Made by a program: the position numbers and the translations under genes. The notes beneath the pieces were generated by a model. That model saw only the letters and a list, made by a program, of their open reading frames with translations. It was not told the DNA's origin and did no database searches. DNA of 11,116 nt from CAZALT01 sp964485515 (GTDB lineage Bacteria; Actinomycetota; Acidimicrobiia; Acidimicrobiales; Acidimicrobilacustridaceae), in assembly GCA_964485515.1 (NCBI GenBank), contig CAZALT010000114.1, forward strand, positions 1-11,116, in the 5' to 3' direction. Position 1 is the stretch's first letter, and every line of letters starts with the position of its first letter. Positions 1 to 6,901 of this stretch are shown piece by piece.

Positions 1-49
<49 letters not shown>

Positions 50-59
50 GCGTGGCGTC

Positions 60-89
60 ACCATACCGGGTGAGCCCTCCTACCTCCAA
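60..89 (-). promoter_or_regulatory. Candidate promoter of the initiator tRNA
   Basis: On the minus strand a -35-like TTGGAG (84-89) and a -10-like TATGGT (60-65) are separated by 18 bases. They would start transcription around position 53, a few bases before the mature tRNA 5' end at 49. The hexamers match the sigma-70-type consensus only partly (3/6 and 4/6). The call rests mainly on the correct spacing and position, and read-through from the upstream phosphoribosyltransferase gene is an alternative. Confidence 0.4.
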
Positions 90-117
90 CCCGAGCGCGG
101 ACCGGCACTGCTGAACT

Positions 118-765
118 TCACTCCAACAGACCCTTCGCCGCCGCTTCCAGTGCTGCCTCCACCTCAGCATCGGTGGTTTGATCGAACCGGTCGTAGTAGG
201 CACCGACGGCACCGAAGTCCATCGGCTCGTAGACCGTGATGAGAGCCTCGACGCTCGGGGCGAGCCGCGCCGCGGTGTCCGCAGCAGCCACCGGTACGGC
301 CAGGATCACCGACCTCGGGCGACGTCGCAGGAGCGACTCGATCGCGGCTTCCGCCGTGACCCCCGTGGCCAGCCCGTCGTCCACGAGGACGACGTCCCGA
401 GCCGCAACCTCGATCATCGGACGACCGCGCCGGTACTGCCGCGTGCGACGTTCGAGCTCGCGCTCCTCGCTCATCCGCATCCGGTCGAACTGGTGCTCAT
501 CGATTCGCATCGGTCGGACCGCCGCTCCGCGCACGACGACGACACCGCCTTCAGCGACGGCACCGATGCCGAGCTCGGGTTGCGTTGGTGCGCCGATCTT
601 GCGGGCGACGAGCACATCGAGCGGCGCATGCAGAACCCGCGACACCTCCACCGCTACCGGCACACCCCCGCGGGGCAGCGCCAGGACGACCGGATCGATC
701 AGATCGCGCTCGGCGATGAGCTCGGCGAGCTGCTGACCTGCATCCTGACGATCACGGAACCGCAT
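118..765 (-). CDS. Phosphoribosyltransferase-family protein
   Basis: This is a 215-residue cytosolic protein of the type I phosphoribosyltransferase fold, similar in layout to the stand-alone predicted phosphoribosyltransferases of COG1926. Visible landmarks are the N-terminal FRDRQDAGQQLA segment, the LPRGGVPVA block at residues 30-38, the PRPP-binding loop VVLVDDGLATGVTAEAA at 125-141, and a C-terminal YDRFDQTTDAEV block. In the family the PRPP loop binds 5-phosphoribosyl-1-pyrophosphate; the accepting base or other substrate of this subgroup is not established, so none is assigned. The ATG at 765 is preceded by a strong GGAGG four bases upstream. The gene reads towards the initiator tRNA and diverges from alkB. 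Some relatives are fused to hydrolase domains, but this one stands alone. Confidence 0.88.
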   Translation of the reverse strand: MRFRDRQDAGQQLAELIAERDLIDPVVLALPRGGVPVAVEVSRVLHAPLDVLVARKIGAPTQPELGIGAVAEGGVVVVRGAAVRPMRIDEHQFDRMRMSEERELERRTRQYRRGRPMIEVAARDVVLVDDGLATGVTAEAAIESLLRRRPRSVILAVPVAAADTAARLAPSVEALITVYEPMDFGAVGAYYDRFDQTTDAEVEAALEAAAKGLLE

Positions 766-1044
766 CGATCCTCCAGGGCACGCAGTCGTCCAAACCGACG
801 AGAGACGAGCGGCCCTCGTTCACGAGCGTCCTACGCCACTTCAACCCTGTCCACCGCGACGGTCGCGCCGCTGGCGGTTGCGCTCCCAGAGCGAGACCTC
901 CACCATGAGGCCATGGCACGCGCCCACGAGATCTCACATGTGGCCGTGCCTGCCGCCGAGCGCACGTCCGCGGCCAGCGGCGCCGACAGCCGTGGCCGCG
1001 CGGGTCCCGACCGGCACCTACCACAACGCACGCGAGCGGCAGCG
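766..1044. promoter_or_regulatory. Divergent control region, phosphoribosyltransferase/alkB
   Basis: This 279-bp gap lies between two divergent genes and should hold both promoters. I could not pick convincing -35/-10 pairs for either direction. It holds three short perfect palindromes close together (GCCATGGC at 910-917, GAGATCTC at 928-935, CACATGTG at 935-942). The plus strand is open in the alkB frame through the whole gap, so a longer alkB beginning at the ATG at 913 is formally possible, but the extra residues are Arg/Ala-rich and look like non-coding high-GC read-through. Confidence 0.45.
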
Positions 1045-1707
1045 ATGACGACACCCTCCCTGCTCCCGCGAGAGCGTGCCGTGATCGCGCCCGGCGCCGT
1101 GCACATACCAGACTGGCTCGACCTCGGCACCCAGCAGCGGCTCGTCGACGCTGCCCGCGAGTGGGGCAAGCCACCGGCGGGGCTGCACGTCGTGCACGTC
1201 CGCGGCGGTGTCATGTCTGTCAAGATCACCTGCCTCGGCTGGCACTGGCTCCCCTACCGGTACACGCGCACCGCCGAGGACGTGGACGGCGCACCGGTGA
1301 AGCCGCTCCCGGGCTGGCTCGCCGACCTCGGTCGCCGAGCGCTAGGCGATGCCTACCGCGACCTCGAACGCGCAGCCGGCTATCGACCGGACGCGGCGAT
1401 CGTCAACCACTACGACGAGAGGGCCAAGATGGGTCTGCACCAGGACAAGGACGAGATCTGCGACGCTCCCGTCGTGTCCTTCAGCATCGGTGACCGCTGC
1501 ACCTTCCGCTTCGGCAACACCATCAGCCGGGGCCGGCCCTGGACCGATGTCGACCTCCATGGCGGTGACCTGTTCGTGTTCGGCGGTCCGTCCCGCTTCG
1601 CCTTCCACGGCGTCCCTCGCACGTTCGCCGGCACCGGCGATCCTGCCACCGGACTGGCCGACGGCCGGATCAACATCACCTTGCGCGTGACCGGCCTCGC
1701 CGACTGA
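1045..1707 (+). CDS. alkB: AlkB-type 2-oxoglutarate/Fe(II) dioxygenase (alkylation repair)
   Basis: This 220-residue protein is close in size to E. coli AlkB. It should remove methyl lesions such as 1-methyladenine and 3-methylcytosine from single-stranded DNA or RNA by oxidative demethylation, using Fe(II), O2 and 2-oxoglutarate. The C-terminal jelly-roll is well preserved. The iron triad is His132, Asp134 (LHQDKDE) and His188 (FAFHGV), and the 2-oxoglutarate arginines are Arg208 and Arg214 (RINITLR). The LHGGDLFVFGGPSR strand also matches the bacterial enzyme. The ATG at 1045 fits the family length, but its Shine-Dalgarno (GAGCGG region) is weak, and an in-frame ATG at 913 would add 44 residues without family support. 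It stands alone, divergent from the phosphoribosyltransferase and convergent with the ClC gene. No Ada-type regulator or other alkylation-response gene is visible nearby. Confidence 0.93.
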   Translation: MTTPSLLPRERAVIAPGAVHIPDWLDLGTQQRLVDAAREWGKPPAGLHVVHVRGGVMSVKITCLGWHWLPYRYTRTAEDVDGAPVKPLPGWLADLGRRALGDAYRDLERAAGYRPDAAIVNHYDERAKMGLHQDKDEICDAPVVSFSIGDRCTFRFGNTISRGRPWTDVDLHGGDLFVFGGPSRFAFHGVPRTFAGTGDPATGLADGRINITLRVTGLAD

Positions 1708-1839
1708 TCCGACCCGCATCGACCTGGCGTACGCCCGTCAACTGCCACCCCACCGCTGCACCGCCCGATCCGCTGACCCGCTGAACGGCCGGCTCGATCA
1801 GATCCTGTCCTGCGATCGGACGCTGCTCACCCTGGCGGA

Positions 1840-1861
1840 CCGACCGTCTGATGTCGGTCGG
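1840..1861. terminator. Hairpin between convergent alkB and ClC genes
   Basis: A perfect 7-bp inverted repeat, CCGACCG (1840-1846) and CGGTCGG (1855-1861), encloses an 8-base loop. It begins 10 bases past the ClC stop codon and lies about 130 bases past the alkB stop. It has no T-tract on either strand, as is common for high-GC actinobacteria, so it could act as a bidirectional terminator or an RNA 3'-end stabiliser. A protein-binding site is an alternative, since its ACCGAC/GTCGGT half-sites recur at 5642-5661 with different spacing. Confidence 0.4.
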
Positions 1862-1870
1862 CGCGACGAG

Positions 1871-3313
1871 CTACGACGGCTCGGGGGCGGCAACCGCGGC
1901 GGGCTCCGGCTCCAGGCGCTTGTCCAGTGCCTTGGCCGCCAGCCACGCCGCGACGGTGGCGAGGACCGTGGCCGGGATGACGTCGACACCCGCCGAGCCC
2001 ACGAGCAGCGAGGAGAACAGCAGCGACGAGAACACGAGGCGGGTTCCCGCGGCCATACCCGCTCCTGCACCGACGGCCACCGCCCAGGTCGGCGACACGT
2101 CGAGGGCGATGACGGCGACGGTCGCCACGCCGACGCCGAGGAAGATCGCCGGGAACACCGGACCTCCTCGGAATCCGCTACCGAGGCTGATGGCGTAGCC
2201 CAGGCCCTTGGCCACGAGGATGACGAGCAGCACTCCCACGGAGCTCTCGGCGATCTCGGTGGGCAACCCGCTCTGCCCGGAGAAGAGGATCTCCTGGGAG
2301 TCTGCGCCCAGGGCACGAGCGACGAGGGCGAGGAGCCCCACGGCGAGGCCGCCGAGCACGAGACCTGGCAGCAGCCGGCCCTTGGTCTGATCGGCGAGGG
2401 CGAGAGCAAGTCGACGGATGGCTGCGATCAGCACCGCCGAGACCACGCCGACGCCGATGGCGAGGAGAAGATCGAGGAGGCTGGTCCCGTCGTAGAGCGG
2501 CAGGTTCGGCACCGACATCGACGTCTCGTCGAGCCCACCCCAGCTCCCCAGGCCGACGAACATCGTGTAGCCCACCGCCGCGGCGACGAGACCAGGGATG
2601 AGCGCGGGGAGCGCCGCGGCACCGAGACCCACGGCACTCTCGAGGAGGAGCACGCCGGCCACCAGCGGGCCCCCGAACAGCGCGGAGACGGCCGAGAACG
2701 ACCCGGCGGACCCGAGCACCTGTTCGTCGACGGAACCGCTCACCTTGAAGATGCGCACCGCCGCCATGCCGACCACCGAGCCGAGCGCGATCAGCGGCGC
2801 TTCCGGACCGAGCACGGCACCGAAGGCCAACGTGCCGAAGGCCGCTATGGCGATACCCGGAGCGTACCGGTAGGGCACGGCGCCGCCGCCGATGCCGTCG
2901 ATCGGGGAATGGCCGCCGTCGCCAGGCAGGAACCGACGACCGATGTAGACGAGAAGCGCACCGACCACGGGTAGGCCGACCACCAGGTACCAGGGCGGCT
3001 CGGACAACCCCATCGACTCGGGAAGGTCCGTCCAGAGCCACTCTTCGGCGACGTGCACGACGGCGAGGAACCCGGCAGCGAGCAGCGCGGCCGGGATACC
3101 GATCGCCGCGCCGATGCCCACGAGGACGAGGTAGCGGCGCGGGGTCATGGCTTCCGCTGCCGCCGAGGCGCCCCCGGGCGCTCGCTCCTTGGGCACCACG
3201 GAGCCCGTCGCCTCCGGTCCGGGAACCTCCCTCGGACCGCCACGATCGGGTTCTCCGCTGTCGAGGGGCGTATCCGGAGCCGGCTCGGCGTCATCCGGTC
3301 GGCTGTCGCTCAT
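1871..3313 (-). CDS. ClC-family chloride channel / H+-Cl- transporter
   Basis: This 480-residue polytopic membrane protein is of the ClC fold, predicted to move chloride (or a related anion) across the cytoplasmic membrane, either as a channel or in exchange for protons. The first 55 or so residues are a Pro/Glu/Asp-rich soluble tail, and hydrophobic segments run from about residue 60 to 463. Landmarks are FGAVLGPEAPLIALG (164-178), whose Glu171 lies where the gating glutamate of ClC GxEGP motifs sits, and GFRGGPVFPAIFLG (380-393), the third anion-binding motif. The first motif, usually GSGIP, is replaced by GDGGHSPIDG at 131-140. No CBS domains follow. The ATG at 3313 lacks a clear Shine-Dalgarno; the internal ATG at 3148 (Met56) has GGAAG close upstream and would remove the acidic tail. 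The gene is monocistronic as far as can be seen. Confidence 0.88.
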   Translation of the reverse strand: MSDSRPDDAEPAPDTPLDSGEPDRGGPREVPGPEATGSVVPKERAPGGASAAAEAMTPRRYLVLVGIGAAIGIPAALLAAGFLAVVHVAEEWLWTDLPESMGLSEPPWYLVVGLPVVGALLVYIGRRFLPGDGGHSPIDGIGGGAVPYRYAPGIAIAAFGTLAFGAVLGPEAPLIALGSVVGMAAVRIFKVSGSVDEQVLGSAGSFSAVSALFGGPLVAGVLLLESAVGLGAAALPALIPGLVAAAVGYTMFVGLGSWGGLDETSMSVPNLPLYDGTSLLDLLLAIGVGVVSAVLIAAIRRLALALADQTKGRLLPGLVLGGLAVGLLALVARALGADSQEILFSGQSGLPTEIAESSVGVLLVILVAKGLGYAISLGSGFRGGPVFPAIFLGVGVATVAVIALDVSPTWAVAVGAGAGMAAGTRLVFSSLLFSSLLVGSAGVDVIPATVLATVAAWLAAKALDKRLEPEPAAVAAPEPS

Positions 3314-3381
3314 GAGAAGGGCTCACCGATGAGAGCCGTGCCGCGAGCGGAGGGTGACGGGGAGCAGTCCATGATCGTGAT

Positions 3382-3398
3382 CGCTCGGCGACCGAGCG
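3382..3398. promoter_or_regulatory. 17-bp palindrome in the ClC/enoyl-CoA hydratase divergent region
   Basis: A perfect 7-bp inverted repeat with 3-base centre (CGCTCGG-CGA-CCGAGCG) lies 69-85 bp upstream of the ClC start, inside the 224-bp divergent gap. Its geometry suits a dimeric regulator; it could equally be a 5'-UTR hairpin of the ClC mRNA. A -10-like TACGAT for the ClC direction lies just beyond it (minus strand, 3404-3409) without a recognisable -35. No regulator can be named. Confidence 0.3.
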
Positions 3399-3537
3399 CC
3401 CACATCGTAGGGGCCGAGCCGCTGGTCGACCGGCACCACACATACAACGGAGCCGACCTGATCCGACCCCGAGCAGCGCCATCGGACCACAACGGTCAGA
3501 CTGCCCACATCCTCACCCCACGATCTCGGAGCCGACC

Positions 3538-4290
3538 GTGCCCGAACCCACGACCATCCTCGTCGAGACCCAAGCCGACGCTGCCACCATCACACTGAAC
3601 CGGCCCGATGCCCTCAACGCCATCACCCCGACCATGCTCGACGAACTGCACGACGCGGTCCTCGCAGTGGGCGCCGATCCCGCGACTCGCGTGATCGTGC
3701 TCACCGGCGCCGGGAGCGCCTTCAGCTCGGGCGTCGACCTCAAGGCACTGCAGGGGATGTCACTCGAGGGGGGATCCGTGGGCGACGTGCTCGACCTGCC
3801 TGCTCGGCGACTCATCGACGCCATCGCCATCGCGCCCCAGGTCGTGGTGGCCAAGGTCAACGGGTTCTGCTTCACCGGAGCCCTCGAGCTGGCGCTCGCC
3901 TGCGATCTCATCGTCGTCGCCGAAGAGGCCAAGCTGGCCGACACGCACGCCAAGTTCGGCCTTCGGCCCACGTGGGGGCTGAGCCAACGGCTTCCCCGCG
4001 CCGTCGGCATCCGCCGGGCACGCCACTTGTCCTACACCGCCCGTACCTTCACCGGCCGGGAGGCCGCCGACTGGGGTTTGGCCACCTTCGCCGTTCCCGC
4101 CACCGACCTCGACCGGGCGACCGATGAGCTGGTCGCGACCATCGTGGCCAACAGCAGCGGATCAATAGCCGCCTACAAGGACCTCTACCGCGTCGCCCAG
4201 GACGAGACCCTCGATGCGGGACTCGTCACCGAGGCCCAACGGACCTTTCCGATCGACGACACCGAGGAGCGCCTCGCCGAGTTCCGGTGA
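3538..4290 (+). CDS. Enoyl-CoA hydratase/isomerase family protein (first copy)
   Basis: This 250-residue protein has the crotonase fold, acting on CoA thioesters in the cytosol, probably in fatty acid or related acyl-CoA breakdown. The two oxyanion-hole segments are AFSSGVDLKAL (61-71) and NGFCFTGALELAL (108-120). Glu117 aligns with the first catalytic glutamate of classical crotonase. The second (rat Glu164) is His137 in LADTHAKFG, a pattern I associate with a sizeable enoyl-CoA hydratase-like subgroup. Water addition to enoyl-CoA is therefore likely but not certain. The start is GTG at 3538, with GGAG at 3528-3531 and a 6-base spacer. It diverges from the ClC gene and converges on the desaturase, with only 12 bases between the two stop codons. 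Confidence 0.9.
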   Translation: MPEPTTILVETQADAATITLNRPDALNAITPTMLDELHDAVLAVGADPATRVIVLTGAGSAFSSGVDLKALQGMSLEGGSVGDVLDLPARRLIDAIAIAPQVVVAKVNGFCFTGALELALACDLIVVAEEAKLADTHAKFGLRPTWGLSQRLPRAVGIRRARHLSYTARTFTGREAADWGLATFAVPATDLDRATDELVATIVANSSGSIAAYKDLYRVAQDETLDAGLVTEAQRTFPIDDTEERLAEFR

Positions 4291-4316
4291 GGTTGCCAGG
4301 TATCAGGACTCGGCGA
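4274..4316. terminator. Inverted repeat spanning the two convergent stop codons
   Basis: TCGCCGAGT (4274-4282) and ACTCGGCGA (4308-4316) form a perfect 9-bp inverted repeat with a 25-base loop containing both stop codons (4288-4290 plus, 4303-4305 minus). Each arm codes for the last residues of one gene (LAEF and FAES). It is the only obvious structure that could end transcription in either direction here, but it has no T-tract and the loop is long. Confidence 0.35.
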
Positions 4317-5577
4317 AGCCGAGGTCCCGCGGTCGCTGCCGGGTGAGCCGGGCGAGCTCTTCGGCCGACTCGAGGGAATCGTGCACGAAGGACTCCAACG
4401 CTTCTTTGCGTGCAGCCACGGCATGCTCGAGGTTCTCGACCCCGTGGTGCACGGCGGCACCCACGACCTCTGCCCCGCTCTGCAGCGCATCGCCCGCCGC
4501 GGCTCGCCGCTCACGGACCCGGTCGCCGAGCGAGTCGTGGGCATCAAGGAAGTCCCGGGAGTCCGAGATCTGGGCCGCAGCGCGGGCCCAGTTCGCCTTG
4601 AACATGCCGATGTCGAACGCACCATCTTTGATGCGGTTCGCGGCCAGCATCTGGGCGGACGGAACCTTGAGATCACGGACGATGTGAAGCCAGCTCAGCA
4701 CCTTGAGCACGTAGTAGGTGACATCGATCTCCCACCAGAAGAACCCGTTGCGGGCCGATGCCTGGAAGTAGTGGTGGTTGTTGTGCCACCCCTCCCCCAG
4801 GGTCGACACGGCGAGGGCGAGGTTGTTGCGGCTCGTGTCCTCGGTGACGTAGCGGCGGCGACCGACGACGTGGGCGATCGAGTTGATCATGAACGTGTTG
4901 TGCCAGAGCAACACGGTGGAGAGCAGGAAGCCGGTGAACAGACCAGGCCACCCGCCGACGAGGAAGCAGATGACCGCGAGGGTCCACGGCGCGATCCAGT
5001 CGTACTTGTCGAGGAAGCGCAGCTCGGGGTACTTGGCGAAGTCCTTGATGCGGTCGTACTCGGTGGGCGCGTACTTGTCGCACAGGATCCAGCCGACGTG
5101 GCTCCACCAGAACCCGCGCAGCGGCGAGTGGATGTCGACCTCGGTGTCGGAGTCGCGGTGGTGGTTGCGGTGGTGCGCGGCCCACCACAGCGGGCCCTTC
5201 TGCGCCGCCGAGGTGCCTCCAACGGCGAGGACGAGCTGGAAGGCACGGCTCGTCTTGTAGGAGCGGTGCGAGAAGTAGCGGTGGTAGGCACCGGTGATGA
5301 ACCAGAGGCGTACGACGAAGGTGACCGCGAGGATGACGAGCGCCTCGAGGGTCACGCCGAAGATGAACACGCCGGCGACCGCGGCCACGTGCACCCCGAA
5401 GAACGGGATGGACGTGAGCTTGTTGACCTTCTCATCGGCGGCCCGCTGGTAGGCCGCACCTCGACGCAGGCGCGGCCGCGATCCTGCCGCGGCCGGATCG
5501 ACCGTTCCCGATTGGAGGGAAGCGGGGTCGAGGGAGGTGGGATCGAGGGCAGGGGTGGCGGGAGACGGCGTGACCAC
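4303..5577 (-). CDS. Membrane acyl-CoA (delta-9-type) fatty acid desaturase with extended C-terminus
   Basis: This 424-residue integral membrane desaturase introduces a cis double bond into a fatty acyl-CoA using a di-iron centre, O2 and reducing equivalents. The three histidine boxes are in canonical order: HRYFSH (99-104), HHRNHH (135-140) and HNNHH in GEGWHNNHHYF (265-269). Hydrophobic stretches lie around 60-95, 112-126, 195-230 and 283-300. About 45 N-terminal residues are Pro/Ser-rich with repeated DP(T/A)SL units. Residues about 330-424 form a helical extension with 11-residue periodicity, beyond the usual core. The start is GTG at 5577, with GAAAGG about 5 bases upstream. The SDR gene precedes it on the same strand 127 bp away, and a perfect palindrome lies in that gap, suggesting its own TetR-type control. 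Regiospecificity cannot be read from the sequence. Confidence 0.94.
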   Translation of the reverse strand: MVTPSPATPALDPTSLDPASLQSGTVDPAAAGSRPRLRRGAAYQRAADEKVNKLTSIPFFGVHVAAVAGVFIFGVTLEALVILAVTFVVRLWFITGAYHRYFSHRSYKTSRAFQLVLAVGGTSAAQKGPLWWAAHHRNHHRDSDTEVDIHSPLRGFWWSHVGWILCDKYAPTEYDRIKDFAKYPELRFLDKYDWIAPWTLAVICFLVGGWPGLFTGFLLSTVLLWHNTFMINSIAHVVGRRRYVTEDTSRNNLALAVSTLGEGWHNNHHYFQASARNGFFWWEIDVTYYVLKVLSWLHIVRDLKVPSAQMLAANRIKDGAFDIGMFKANWARAAAQISDSRDFLDAHDSLGDRVRERRAAAGDALQSGAEVVGAAVHHGVENLEHAVAARKEALESFVHDSLESAEELARLTRQRPRDLGFAES

Positions 5578-5641
5578 ACGGGCCTTTCGGGGATGTCCGG
5601 AACTGGGTGCCCGAGCGGGAAGCCCACGGGAGCGACCTCAG

Positions 5642-5661
5642 CCTACCGACTGGTCGGTAGG
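5642..5661. promoter_or_regulatory. Perfect 20-bp palindrome, probable TetR-family operator of the desaturase
   Basis: CCTACCGAC-TG-GTCGGTAGG is two perfect 9-bp half-sites around a 2-base centre, 65-84 bp upstream of the desaturase GTG. Palindromes of the ACCGAC-NN-GTCGGT type are typical in length and layout for TetR-family operators, and bacterial desaturases are known to be controlled by such repressors (for example DesT in Pseudomonas, with a different sequence). A -10-like TAGGCT on the minus strand (5640-5645) overlaps its edge, so binding would block transcription. The cognate regulator is unknown; the TetR gene at 9090-9755 is a candidate only by presence in the window. Confidence 0.65.
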
Positions 5662-5704
5662 GAGATCGAGCGCGCCGGCGATCGCACTCCCCGAGCCGTT
5701 CGCG

Positions 5705-6727
5705 TCAGACCGGTCGAGCCTTGCGGGATGCCGCCTTGGCTCGTTTGGCCTCGAGCCTCGCCATCCAGATGCCGTCGGCCATCTCGTTCATCCCCTGCTG
5801 CAAGGTGCGGGGCGCCCAGCCCAGCTCGTCTCGCATCCGGTCCCCCGAGAAGGACTGGTTGCCGGACAGGATCGTGGAGATCTCCTGGATCTGGCCCGGG
5901 TTCACGCCCACCTTCTCGAGCACGGTCGCGCCCGACCCGAGCACCTTGTCGACCGCGGCCGGGTTGATCCACCACTTCGGCGGGCGCTTGCCGCCCGCCT
6001 CGGCGATGGCGCCGAACCACTCCTCCATCGTCACGATGTCGGCGCACAGGATGTACTCCCGACCGTCCACCCCGGCGTCGAGGATGCGGATGAGTCCGTC
6101 GGCGCAGTCGTCGACGTTGACCAGCGACTGGAACAGCGCCTTCGAGTAGCCCACCGGCGTGCCGTAGGTGACGAAGGCCTTGATCGCCACACCGAGCTCG
6201 GATTCGTCGCCGGCCCCGTAGATCCCCCCGGGGACCCCGATGCGGATGCGGGCACCCTGCTCGGCGAGCTGGCGGGCGATGAGGTGCGCCTCGCGCTTGA
6301 TCCGGTAGTAGCCGACGTCGGCCTGGTTCTCGTTCCACCAGGTCTCATCGGCGACCTGATTCCCGGTGTCACCCAGGGCCGACACCGAGCTGACGTGCAC
6401 GCCGATGGCGTCGTTGTCGGCTGCTGCCTCGAGCACGTTGAGGGTGCCGCCCACGTTGATGTCGAACATCGGGGTGGGGTCGGTGGCTCCCAGCTCGACG
6501 GTGGCCGCGCAGTGGATGATGCCCCCGACCCCTTCGGCCGCCGCGAAGACCGAGTCACGGTCGGTCACGTCTCCGTAGCGCATCTCGACGGGGAGCCCGT
6601 CGAGTCGGTCGAGCACGCTGGTCTTGCGGACCAGCACCCGCACGTCGTCGCCCCGCTCGCTGAGCTGGCGCGCCACGTGACTGCCGAGGAACCCGGTCGC
6701 TCCGGTGATGAGCACGGTCTTGGTCAT
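5705..6727 (-). CDS. NAD(P)-dependent epimerase/dehydratase (extended SDR)
   Basis: This 340-residue cytosolic oxidoreductase is of the extended short-chain dehydrogenase family, in the branch of dihydroflavonol-reductase/3-beta-hydroxysteroid-dehydrogenase-like proteins. The Rossmann nucleotide motif GATGFLG is at 9-15, the acidic GDVTD at 52-56, the catalytic serine region HVSSVSALGD at 111-120 and the YxxxK pair at Tyr140/Lys144. The C-terminal half carries the substrate lobe, and the last 20 residues are Lys/Arg/Ala-rich. The substrate cannot be inferred; a sugar nucleotide, sterol-like or acyl-derived ketone/alcohol are all possible. The ATG at 6727 has GGGAGG 10 bases upstream, in the loop of a small hairpin. 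It is transcribed towards the desaturase and diverges from the second crotonase gene, so a lipid-related role is a contextual inference. Confidence 0.88.
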   Translation of the reverse strand: MTKTVLITGATGFLGSHVARQLSERGDDVRVLVRKTSVLDRLDGLPVEMRYGDVTDRDSVFAAAEGVGGIIHCAATVELGATDPTPMFDINVGGTLNVLEAAADNDAIGVHVSSVSALGDTGNQVADETWWNENQADVGYYRIKREAHLIARQLAEQGARIRIGVPGGIYGAGDESELGVAIKAFVTYGTPVGYSKALFQSLVNVDDCADGLIRILDAGVDGREYILCADIVTMEEWFGAIAEAGGKRPPKWWINPAAVDKVLGSGATVLEKVGVNPGQIQEISTILSGNQSFSGDRMRDELGWAPRTLQQGMNEMADGIWMARLEAKRAKAASRKARPV

Positions 6728-6733
6728 GGTTCA

Positions 6734-6750
6734 CGTACCTCCCACGTACG
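6734..6750 (-). promoter_or_regulatory. Hairpin presenting the SDR Shine-Dalgarno in its loop
   Basis: On the minus strand CGTAC (6746-6750) can pair with GTACG (6734-6738), leaving the 7-base loop GTGGGAG, which contains most of the ribosome-binding site. The same bases also form a 7-bp direct repeat GTACGTG on either side of GGAG (6732-6738 and 6743-6749). The stem is only 5 bp, so it may be a weak structure or incidental. Confidence 0.3.
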
Positions 6751-6901
6751 AGGCGCAGAGCTCTTCGCCGCCGAACACACCATCACGCAGCGCCACGGTG
6801 AGGTCGAAGGTTCGGCTCCGTGGATCCCATGCCGGCACGATACGCGACCCAACGAGGGCGATCTCCCGATCTGATCCGGCCCGACCGTGGACCACCTCGG
6901 C

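Noticed and set aside
178..1044. Long plus-strand open frame running into alkB, giving a 509-residue protein
   Set aside because: It is antisense to the phosphoribosyltransferase gene, its composition is Arg/His-rich without recognisable domains, and the AlkB family length fits the ATG at 1045.
4381..5967. 528-residue plus-strand open frame opposite the desaturase
   Set aside because: A third-position GC shadow of the desaturase, whose three histidine boxes are unmistakable on the minus strand; the antisense product is low-complexity Val/Glu/Arg/Gly.
5537..6874. 445-residue plus-strand open frame opposite the SDR gene
   Set aside because: Shadow of a clear SDR with Rossmann and YxxxK motifs; no domain is visible in the antisense product.
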